DNA of 64,000 bases, taken from NCBI RefSeq assembly GCF_000814475.1, contig NZ_JSVC01000001.1, forward strand, positions 310,001-374,000, written 5' to 3'. Of this stretch, positions 25,124 to 32,623 are shown piece after piece (position 1 is the first letter of the stretch; each line of letters begins with the position of its first letter). The notes beneath the pieces were generated by a model. The model did no database searches and had not been told where the DNA came from. It saw only the letters and a program-made list of their open reading frames with translations. Source of the stretch: Flavihumibacter solisilvae (lineage in GTDB: Bacteria; Bacteroidota; Bacteroidia; Chitinophagales; Chitinophagaceae). The position numbers and the translations under genes are program-made.

Positions 25124-26065
25124 ATGTCATCCCGCAGATCATTTATCCGTCAATCCGCTCTTGCAGCCGGCGCACTGGCTGTACATCCTGCTCTTAATGC
25201 CATGCTCGCCAAAGGTTCGGGACTTGAAATCTCCCTTGCGCAGTGGTCGCTGCATAAGCAGTTGTTCGCAGGACAACTTGACCATCTTGACTTCGCAGCA
25301 AAGGCAAAAAAGGATTTCGGGATCTCTGCGGTTGAATATGTAACGACCTTCTTCGGGAGTAAGAAAGTGAATTTCAAAGAGGCAGGGAAGGATAAGAATT
25401 ATCTTAACGAGATGCTTAAGCGCAGCAAGGATAACGGCGTGGTGAATCACCTTATCATGGTTGATGGCGAAGGTAATCTCGCGCAACTGGATGAAAAGGA
25501 AAGGCTGCAGGCCATAGATAACCACAAGAAGTGGGTTGAAGCTGCGAAGTTCCTGGGTTGCAAGACGATCCGCGTGAACCTTGCCGGCGAAGGAAGTAAG
25601 GAAGATAAAAGAAATGCCGGGGCGGATTCACTCGGTCGCCTTGGTGATTTTGCCAAAACAATGAACATCAACGTGATCGTCGAAAACCACGGTGGTGATT
25701 CCTCCAATGCTGCATGGCTCGCCAGTGTAATGAAGCAGGCCAATCGCAAGAATGTTGGCACCCTTCCTGATTTCGGGAACTTCTGCATCTCTGGTGCATG
25801 GGGTGGAACCGAAGGCGGTTGCAAGGAAAAATATGATACTTACCTGGGCGTGACAGAACTGATGCCTTTCGCAAAAGGAGTCAGCGCTAAGACCTATGAT
25901 TTCAAAGAGGACGGTGAAGAGTCCACTATGGATTATAAGCGCCTTATCGATATAGTCAAAGCTGCCGGCTTCAAAGGTTATGTGGGCATCGAGTATGAAG
26001 GCGCTAAATTCTCTGAAGAAGAAGGCATCCGGAAAACAAAACAGTTGCTGGAAAAATATATCTGA
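25124..26065 (+). CDS. Sugar phosphate isomerase/epimerase-like TIM-barrel protein, exported
   Basis: Xylose-isomerase-like TIM barrel (313 aa) of the sugar isomerase/epimerase (AP endonuclease family 2) fold. The N-terminus SSRRSFIRQSALAAGALA is a twin-arginine-type signal, common for this group in Bacteroidota, so it is probably folded in the cytoplasm and exported. Likely metal ligands lie in VIVENHGGDSSN, GTLPDFGNFC and GYVGIEYEGAK. Substrate is unknown; such proteins often work on keto-sugars from glycan breakdown, which fits the glycosidases nearby. It converges with uvrB, 2 bp apart. Confidence 0.82.
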   Translation: MSSRRSFIRQSALAAGALAVHPALNAMLAKGSGLEISLAQWSLHKQLFAGQLDHLDFAAKAKKDFGISAVEYVTTFFGSKKVNFKEAGKDKNYLNEMLKRSKDNGVVNHLIMVDGEGNLAQLDEKERLQAIDNHKKWVEAAKFLGCKTIRVNLAGEGSKEDKRNAGADSLGRLGDFAKTMNINVIVENHGGDSSNAAWLASVMKQANRKNVGTLPDFGNFCISGAWGGTEGGCKEKYDTYLGVTELMPFAKGVSAKTYDFKEDGEESTMDYKRLIDIVKAAGFKGYVGIEYEGAKFSEEEGIRKTKQLLEKYI

Positions 26066-26067
26066 CC

Positions 26068-28107
26068 CTATTTCTTCATCTCTTCGAGTTCCTTTTGCAT
26101 CCTGAACATTTCGTCGCGTAGCCTGGCCGCTTCCATGAAGTCGAGGTCGCGGGCGGCTTTCTCCATGGTTTTCTTGGTCTGGCCGATCGCTTTTTCGAGC
26201 TGGGGGATAGTTTTATATACTGCCTGGTCCTCAGCAGCAACGGTCACCAGCTCATCATTTGGCGCAAGTGCATATGGGTTCTTGATATCATAACCCTTGA
26301 TGTCAAGGACTGAGGTCTGCGCCATTACCTGTTCGATGGATTTCTTTACAGTGCGGGGCACGATTCCATGCTCTTCATTGTGTACGATTTGTTTTTCGCG
26401 TCGGCGTGTAGTTTCATCGATGGTTTTCTGCATGCTTTCAGTCACCTTGTCGGCGTAGAAGATCACCAGTCCATCCACGTTACGGGCAGCACGGCCAGCT
26501 GTCTGCGTCAGTGATTTTTCATTGCGCAGGAAGCCTTCTTTATCTGCATCGAGAATAGCTACCAGTGACACTTCAGGGAGATCGAGGCCTTCCCTGAGAA
26601 GGTTTACACCTACCAGTACGTCAATGTCTCCCAGCCGCAGCTGTCGCAGGATCTCGACGCGTTCCAGGGTGTCAACTTCGCTGTGGATGTATTTTGATTT
26701 GATATCGATGCGGTGCAGGTATTTGTCCATTTCTTCCGCCATGCGCTTTGTAAGTGTGGTCACCAGTACGCGATCGCCTTTCTTAACCCGCTTGTCGATT
26801 TCATTCAGCAGGTCGTCGATCTGGTTGACACTGGGCCTTATCTCGATCGGCGGATCAAGCAATCCTGTTGGACGCACTACCTGTTCAACAACGACTCCTT
26901 CGGTCTTTTCCAGCTCATAGTCGCCGGGGGTTGCCGAAACGTAGATCACCTGGTTGAGGAGCGATTCGAATTCATGGAAGTTCAGCGGCCTGTTGTCCAT
27001 TGCCGATGGAAGCCGGAACCCGAAGTCAACCAGGTTCAGTTTGCGACTCCGGTCTCCGCCGTACATTCCACTTACCTGTGGAATGGTCTGGTGGCTTTCA
27101 TCAATCACACATAAAAAATCCTTAGGGAAGTAATCCAGCAGGCAGAACGGCCGGGTGCCGGGCATTCGGCGGTCAAAGAAGCGGGAGTAGTTTTCCACCC
27201 CGTTGCAATAGCCGAGCTCACGGATCATTTCCACATCATAGTTCACCCTTTCACTGAGTCGCTGGGCCTCGATAAACTTACCCTGTTGTTTGAAATATTC
27301 CACCTGGGCGGTCAGTTCATCCTGGATCTCATAAAGCACCTGCTGTTGCTGGTCCTTCGGCGCCAGGTAAAGGTTGGCAGGAAAGATAGCAGCGTTGTCG
27401 AGTTTGCCGATGCGTTTGCCCGTCTGGATCTCAAAACTCTCAATGCTTTCAATGTCATCGCCAAAAAACGCGATGCGGTAGCCTGTATCCAGGTAAGGGA
27501 GGTTGATATCAACGGTATCGCCTTTCACCCGGAAGGTTCCGCGGGTGAAATCGGTCTGTGTTCGCGAATACAGCGAGTTGACCAGGGAATGCAGGAAGCC
27601 CTGGCGGGAAAGCGTCTGCCCCTCGTGAATACGGATGATGCCATTTTCAAATTCTGTCGGGTTACCCATACCGTAGATACAGCTGACTGACGCCACAACG
27701 ATTATGTCTCGCCTGCCGCTCAGTAATTGTGAAGTGGCCTGCAACCGCAGCTTATCCAGCTCGTCATTGATGGAAAGGTCTTTTTCAATATATGTATCGC
27801 TTACAGGGATATACGCTTCAGGCTGGTAGTAATCGTAATAGGAAACGAAATAGCCCACTGCGTTATCAGGGAAAAATTGCTTGAATTCACCGTACAGTTG
27901 GGCCACCAGTGTCTTGTTATGTGTCAGCACTAGTGTCGGCCTCTGCACATTCTGGATCACATTGGCAATGGTGAAGGTCTTGCCGCTACCTGTTACCCCG
28001 AGAAGGGTCTGGTCGGCTTCGCCGTTCATAACGCCTTCGGTAAGCTGCCGGATGGCTTCGGGCTGGTCGCCCGCAGGTTCATAAGATGATTTAATCTGGA
28101 AACGCAT
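26068..28107 (-). CDS. uvrB: Excinuclease ABC subunit B
   Basis: Damage-verification helicase of nucleotide excision repair (679 aa). Motifs in order: Walker A GVTGSGKTFT near residue 40, the beta-hairpin region YYDYYQPEAYIP, DEXX motif CVIDESHQT, DADKEGFLRNEKSLTQTAGR in parts (motifs V/VI), and a C-terminal UVR domain (AARDLDFMEAARLRDEMFRM) that contacts UvrC. Length is normal. The ATG at 28107 gives the standard MRFQIKSSYEPAGDQPEAI start; further upstream codons would cross the divergent DUF3817 promoter. Confidence 0.97.
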   Translation of the reverse strand: MRFQIKSSYEPAGDQPEAIRQLTEGVMNGEADQTLLGVTGSGKTFTIANVIQNVQRPTLVLTHNKTLVAQLYGEFKQFFPDNAVGYFVSYYDYYQPEAYIPVSDTYIEKDLSINDELDKLRLQATSQLLSGRRDIIVVASVSCIYGMGNPTEFENGIIRIHEGQTLSRQGFLHSLVNSLYSRTQTDFTRGTFRVKGDTVDINLPYLDTGYRIAFFGDDIESIESFEIQTGKRIGKLDNAAIFPANLYLAPKDQQQQVLYEIQDELTAQVEYFKQQGKFIEAQRLSERVNYDVEMIRELGYCNGVENYSRFFDRRMPGTRPFCLLDYFPKDFLCVIDESHQTIPQVSGMYGGDRSRKLNLVDFGFRLPSAMDNRPLNFHEFESLLNQVIYVSATPGDYELEKTEGVVVEQVVRPTGLLDPPIEIRPSVNQIDDLLNEIDKRVKKGDRVLVTTLTKRMAEEMDKYLHRIDIKSKYIHSEVDTLERVEILRQLRLGDIDVLVGVNLLREGLDLPEVSLVAILDADKEGFLRNEKSLTQTAGRAARNVDGLVIFYADKVTESMQKTIDETTRRREKQIVHNEEHGIVPRTVKKSIEQVMAQTSVLDIKGYDIKNPYALAPNDELVTVAAEDQAVYKTIPQLEKAIGQTKKTMEKAARDLDFMEAARLRDEMFRMQKELEEMKK

Positions 28108-28181
28108 AGTGCAATTTAACAATTGAGTGTTGGGTGGCAAGCCTCCAGGTACGACCTTCGCGGGCGAAACAAACAACCAAT

Positions 28182-28496
28182 ATGTCTGATAACAGGCGAA
28201 CAATTGACTTGTTCAGGAAGGCCGGGGTGGCTGAAGGGATCTCATTTTTATTGCTGCTGGGAATTGCAATGCCACTTAAATACATGGCAGGTATACCGGA
28301 AGCAGTGAAATACACGGGATGGATCCACGGATTGCTTTTCATTTACTATTGTTACCTGGTGATCGTTGCTGGCCAGGAATACAAATGGAGTTTTGGCAGG
28401 ATCTTCCTGGCATTCCTTGCGTCATTGTTGCCCTTCGGTCCGTTCATTTTTGACCGGATGTTCCTGCGCACAGCCCCTGAAGGGCAGAAGGCCTGA
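28182..28496 (+). CDS. DUF3817 family membrane protein
   Basis: Small three-helix inner-membrane protein (104 aa) of the DUF3817 family. Typical blocks are FRKAGVAEGISFLLLL, KYMAGIPEAVKYTGWIHG and LPFGPFIFDRMF. Function unknown. Divergent from uvrB with 74 bp between the start codons; convergent with the methylglyoxal synthase gene. Confidence 0.82.
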   Translation: MSDNRRTIDLFRKAGVAEGISFLLLLGIAMPLKYMAGIPEAVKYTGWIHGLLFIYYCYLVIVAGQEYKWSFGRIFLAFLASLLPFGPFIFDRMFLRTAPEGQKA

Positions 28497-28524
28497 GACG
28501 TTCCCACAGGCCCTTGCCGGCATG

Positions 28525-28980
28525 TCAATCTTCGATCCGTCGGTGCAGGTATTGTGAATAATCGGGTAGGTTAATGTCGTAAGGTTCCTGGATCAGGGGT
28601 GAGGTAAGTACAAAATCTGCTGTCGACTGGTCGCAGGCCACGATACAATTCCAGGCTATAGCTACCCTGAGTAAGGCCTTCACGTCACTATCGTGAGGCT
28701 GGGCTTCCATCGGGTCCCAGAAAAAGATCAGGATATCAATCTCGCCTGCGGCGATCATTGCCCCGATCTGCTGGTCACCTCCTAACGGTCCACTCAGAAG
28801 TTTTTTTACCGGTCGATCCAGGGAGTCCTCGAGCAATCGACCCGTTGTCCCTGTCGCCAGCAGCTCATGCCGCGCGAGTACCACCTTGTTCGCTTCTGCC
28901 CAATCGATCAGTTCCTTTTTCTTTTTGTCGTGTGCCACCATGGCGATCCGCTTACGGTTGTGAAGGGTCCTCTTTGTCAT
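28525..28980 (-). CDS. mgsA: Methylglyoxal synthase
   Basis: Cytoplasmic lyase (151 aa) converting dihydroxyacetone phosphate to methylglyoxal and phosphate, a bypass of lower glycolysis when phosphate is short. Conserved elements: IAMVAHDKKKKELIDW near the N-terminus, the phosphate-binding ATGTTG, the catalytic region SGPLGGDQQIGAMI with Asp, and FWDPMEAQPHDSDVKALLR with the His/Asp pair. Length is normal. Single gene; VOC proteins (possible glyoxalases) exist about 12 kb away but are not linked. Confidence 0.95.
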   Translation of the reverse strand: MTKRTLHNRKRIAMVAHDKKKKELIDWAEANKVVLARHELLATGTTGRLLEDSLDRPVKKLLSGPLGGDQQIGAMIAAGEIDILIFFWDPMEAQPHDSDVKALLRVAIAWNCIVACDQSTADFVLTSPLIQEPYDINLPDYSQYLHRRIED

Positions 28981-29094
28981 ATTGCAATTTAGAAAACCAT
29001 TAACGAAGCAGGCCCAATAGAATTCTTTTTCCGTACGTTATAGCTTCGGCACAGAAATTGTGCACATCTTTTCCACAGTCTCACGGATCAGGCT

Positions 29095-29724
29095 ATGCGA
29101 ATACTAACCCATTTCATGACTGCGGCATTGGCGTGCCTATGCACTACCCTTGCCGCACAACCGAATTTTGTCACGCCCTTACCCGGACTGGTAGCAACTG
29201 CTACCGGTTCGCTCGTTATCAGCGTACAGGACCCGGTTCACACCGCACCAGGTAAAGTACTGGTGCAATGGGAAGTTTCAGGTACTGACGACAAAGGTTT
29301 CTTCAATGTGGAACGTGCCGCATACAAAGACGGACCCTTCGAGCCTGTCGCAATCCTCCGCCAGGAGGCCAGTAGCGCAAGATTTACAGATGAACAACCC
29401 CTCAGGGGCAATAACTACTACCGCATAAAATGGGTACATGGCTCCGGGTTACAACAATTCTCCAAACTTGTCGGAACCAGCTTTGCCGGAGACCTGGCCT
29501 GTAAATTCTACCCAAATCCTGTCGACAATATGTTAATTATACGGTCCGAGCAACCGCTCGAACTTATCCTGACAGACCAGAATGGAAAAATCCGGACCAA
29601 CCTCAAGTTGCGTTCCGGATTGCAGACTGTAGACGTCTCAGCCTTAGAGAAAGGCCTGTATATCATTACGTTAACTCAAACCGAGACAGGGCGCGTACTT
29701 ACAGAGAAACTGGTTAAAAATTGA
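29095..29724 (+). CDS. Secreted protein with T9SS type A sorting domain
   Basis: Exported protein of 209 aa: signal peptide (about residues 1-21, ending TTLAAQ), a fibronectin-like beta domain (VQWEVSGTDDKGFFNVERA to NNYYRIKWV, parts), then a C-terminal T9SS sorting domain (CKFYPNPVDNMLIIRS ... GLYIITLTQTETG...EKLVKN). Type IX cargo is carried across the outer membrane and released or attached to the surface. There is hardly any functional domain besides the sorting signal. A terminator follows at 29828. Confidence 0.85.
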   Translation: MRILTHFMTAALACLCTTLAAQPNFVTPLPGLVATATGSLVISVQDPVHTAPGKVLVQWEVSGTDDKGFFNVERAAYKDGPFEPVAILRQEASSARFTDEQPLRGNNYYRIKWVHGSGLQQFSKLVGTSFAGDLACKFYPNPVDNMLIIRSEQPLELILTDQNGKIRTNLKLRSGLQTVDVSALEKGLYIITLTQTETGRVLTEKLVKN

Positions 29725-29827
29725 TCGGAAACAAGTATTTATACTCAATTTTGAAAATTGTTTTGCCATATAAGTGAAAACCTCTATTATTGTATTGGTT
29801 TTTCATAGGATATTGGATTTTAAAAAC

Positions 29828-29859
29828 GGGGTTGAATTTCTATTCTGACCCCTTTTTTT
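29828..29859 (+). terminator. Rho-independent terminator after the T9SS protein gene
   Basis: GGGGTTGAAT pairs with ATTCTGACCCC (one bulge, one G-U pair), followed by seven T. It lies 100 nt beyond the stop. The remaining ~250 bp before the fucosidase stop contain no gene. Confidence 0.7.
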
Positions 29860-29977
29860 ATGCCCAAACCTTTCGCTCACAGGAAAAGCGAACAGGTCAA
29901 CCCACCGCCTGGGCAGCGAATTCACCTGTTCACTTATTCACCTATTGAATTATTGGCTTCAACCCCAGGTCGCAGTC

Positions 29978-31432
29978 CTACAAACTGATCTTAAAGCACA
30001 CAGCATATTTATACGACTTGTTTTCCTGGATTTTCTTCGGAACACTTATAGTGGTGACCCCATCCCTGTTGCTGGAACTGATCTTTTCCTTTGGCGCATC
30101 TAGGCATACGATCCGGCTTTTTTTCGTCAGGGTAATTCCAGGCACAGTCACGGATGCAGGCACGGTTACTTCATCCTGCTGTTGTCCGCTCAGTACATAT
30201 GCATATACCGTTTTTTTATCCTTCGACTGTACATATAAGAAATTTCCGTCCTCATACGGCGGGTAGGAAACCGTGTTATATACGCCATCGCCATGGACCT
30301 TCATCCACTGCCCGATCTCCTTCAGCCTTGCGTATGCGCTGTCAGCATAATCGCCTTCAGGGGAAGGCCCGATATTGAGCAGGAAGTTTCCGCCCCTTGA
30401 AATGATCTTCAGCAACATATGAACCAGTTCCCGGGCCGGTTTATACCTGTCGTTCGGAACATAGCTCCAGGATCCGCCCATGGTAATACAGCTTTCCCAG
30501 GGATAGTCGAGTGCTTTTTTCGGAATGGTCTGTTCAGGTGTAACATAGTTCTCAAACTCACCTCCAACTGACCGGTCAACGACCAGCAGTCCTGGCTGGT
30601 GCTTTCTTCCCATTGCAGCAATGGAGGCCATATCGATATCCTGGTCGTAGGGGATCGTGCGCTGCCATTCCACGCTTGTATCAATGCTGGAGAAGGGCCT
30701 TACCCAGCCGCCGTCAAGCCAGAGAATGTCTACCTTGCCGTAACCGGTCATCAGCTCTTCGATCTGGTTGGTAGTGAATTTTTTGAAGGCATTCCACTTT
30801 TCAGGATATTTCTTCGGATCATAATTCACGTTACGATCCTTTGGTGGAAAATAGGGCCACCAATAGGTTGGCGTATTCCAGTCCGGTTTGGAAAAATATG
30901 CCCCGATAAGGAAGCCCTCATTCCGGAAAGCATTGAACACCTCTTTCGTGATATTGCTTTTCGGGTTGGAAGAAAAGGGCGTGTTGGGAGACGTAACCTT
31001 ATAATCTGTCTCTTTTGTGTCAAACATGCTGAAGCCATCATGATGTTTTGTGGTAAACACCACGTATTTCATCCCCGCTTCTTTTGCTGCTGCTGCCCAT
31101 TTTGTGGGATTGAACTTCACGGGATTAAATGTCTTCTGCAGGTTCTCATAAGCTTTCTTATACTCGTTGTAGCTTGCTGCATAGGGGCCGCGACGCTGAG
31201 TCCATCCTTCATCCTCAGGACAGATGCTCCAGCTTTCCACTACACCCCACTGGCTGTAGGTGCCCCAGTGCATGAACAGGCCGAATTTAAGGTCCTGCCA
31301 TTGCTCGAGCTTTACCTTCACCAGCGGGTCTGCCGGCGGCACATATTCCGTTGAAAAATTGTGCTCCTGGGCCTGGGATCCAAGTCCGGTAGCCAGCAAA
31401 GCATACATCAGCAAGTGTTTAACCTTGGTCAT
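29978..31432 (-). CDS. GH29 alpha-L-fucosidase
   Basis: Secreted exo-fucosidase (484 aa) that removes terminal alpha-L-fucose from glycans with retention. Signal peptide of about 21 residues (ends GSQAQ). GH29 blocks: FGLFMHWGTYSQWG, YVVFTTKHHDGFSMFDT, and DILWLDGGW, in which D240 is the expected nucleophile. A C-terminal beta-sandwich follows from about residue 385. Its ATG overlaps the stop of the sialidase-like gene by 4 nt, so the two are co-translated; together they would strip fucose and a second terminal sugar from host or plant glycoconjugates. Confidence 0.93.
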   Translation of the reverse strand: MTKVKHLLMYALLATGLGSQAQEHNFSTEYVPPADPLVKVKLEQWQDLKFGLFMHWGTYSQWGVVESWSICPEDEGWTQRRGPYAASYNEYKKAYENLQKTFNPVKFNPTKWAAAAKEAGMKYVVFTTKHHDGFSMFDTKETDYKVTSPNTPFSSNPKSNITKEVFNAFRNEGFLIGAYFSKPDWNTPTYWWPYFPPKDRNVNYDPKKYPEKWNAFKKFTTNQIEELMTGYGKVDILWLDGGWVRPFSSIDTSVEWQRTIPYDQDIDMASIAAMGRKHQPGLLVVDRSVGGEFENYVTPEQTIPKKALDYPWESCITMGGSWSYVPNDRYKPARELVHMLLKIISRGGNFLLNIGPSPEGDYADSAYARLKEIGQWMKVHGDGVYNTVSYPPYEDGNFLYVQSKDKKTVYAYVLSGQQQDEVTVPASVTVPGITLTKKSRIVCLDAPKEKISSSNRDGVTTISVPKKIQENKSYKYAVCFKISL

Positions 31433-32583
31433 TTTAGTTTATTTAATCTGAAACGGAGAATTTCTACAGCTTCTTTCTGTCGTGAAACGATCACATACAT
31501 GTAGCCATCTTTTATCATCGTATGCGGATAACCGTACTGACCACCTTTCCAGAGGCCTTCTTTCTTTAAAGCGTATAATTCATCTGCAATAATAAAATGT
31601 TTGTTGAAAGAATGCCCATCAGCTGAAACCGAGATCACGAGCGGAGTACGTGCGTAATGTTGCAAGGTATCCGGAATTCCGACATAATAATAACGGCCAT
31701 CCGGCAGTTTCCCGAAATGGAATTTGCTGTCGTTGTCGCTGAACGGCGCTTCTTCCGGTTTTGACCAGCTTGCTCCGTCATCGGTACTCCTTGTAATCCA
31801 GAGTTTACCTTTCCACCCCTTGCCTGTAACCCGCATCAGCATATTGATAGTTTTATCAGCAGCCTGGAAGAACGAGCCTTCGCACAATGGGGGATAACCG
31901 CTTTTTTCGGCAGGCTTGTAAAATGTGGCGGGGTTATCCTCGCTGTAAAGATCTGCAGGATAAAAGCTGTTCATCGTCCACCCTGATAATCCGCTCGGAT
32001 CATCTGTATAAGGAAAGGTAAAATTGCCGCTGATGATGAGCCTGCCGGAAGCGGTTTGTTGCGGGCCGAAATTCGGGTTTACCGGCAGGTGCATATCCCG
32101 CGGAGCACTCCAGATAAGGCCATCGGCAGAAACCCTGGCCCAGAGATGGGTGTTGGTACGATGCGGTGAATATTCGCCGTAATAAGCCACCAGCGAATCT
32201 TTGAACTGGTGGAAACCGGCTGCCGTCAGCACATTCAAAGTGTCGCCTTTATATATACCTGGGTCTGAAAGTACCGCAGGCTCAGACCATTTTTTGAAGT
32301 CTTTCGACACGGAAAACACCACACGCTGGCCAGGGTTGTCCTCATCCTTCATGCCATTGCTCCACATGGCAATATACCGGCCTTTGAAAAAGGTAATCGC
32401 CGGGTGATGGGCATAGAGCCAGCTGGTATCCGGCACGTGGATCATGCTTCTTTCCGGGCGCAGGGAAGGCAATCCCACTGCTGAAACATACGTATTGGAA
32501 ACCTGTGCTGCCACACGCAAATAACAACAAGAAAGTATTAAAAAAGAACAACCCGCAATTAGGATTTTCAGTGATTTTTGCAT
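31429..32583 (-). CDS. BNR/Asp-box sialidase-like secreted protein
   Basis: Secreted six-bladed propeller protein (384 aa) with a signal peptide or lipoprotein-like N-terminus (AGCSFLILSCCYLRVAAQ). Asp-box-like repeats are visible as SADGLIWSAP, STDDGASWSKP and VSADGHSFNK. The family includes exo-alpha-sialidases (GH33) and other BNR glycosidases; the RIP motif and arginine triad of true sialidases are not clearly placed, so the substrate is open. Start ATG at 32583, 40 bp from the divergent GH3 gene. It is upstream of and overlaps the fucosidase gene. Confidence 0.7.
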   Translation of the reverse strand: MQKSLKILIAGCSFLILSCCYLRVAAQVSNTYVSAVGLPSLRPERSMIHVPDTSWLYAHHPAITFFKGRYIAMWSNGMKDEDNPGQRVVFSVSKDFKKWSEPAVLSDPGIYKGDTLNVLTAAGFHQFKDSLVAYYGEYSPHRTNTHLWARVSADGLIWSAPRDMHLPVNPNFGPQQTASGRLIISGNFTFPYTDDPSGLSGWTMNSFYPADLYSEDNPATFYKPAEKSGYPPLCEGSFFQAADKTINMLMRVTGKGWKGKLWITRSTDDGASWSKPEEAPFSDNDSKFHFGKLPDGRYYYVGIPDTLQHYARTPLVISVSADGHSFNKHFIIADELYALKKEGLWKGGQYGYPHTMIKDGYMYVIVSRQKEAVEILRFRLNKLK

Positions 32584-32623
32584 CTTCTGTAATTCGGGAT
32601 CTGAGCAAAAGAATTTTAAAATT

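Noticed and set aside
30599-31354. 251-aa open frame on the plus strand
   Set aside because: Antisense to the GH29 gene; no signal, domain or start context.
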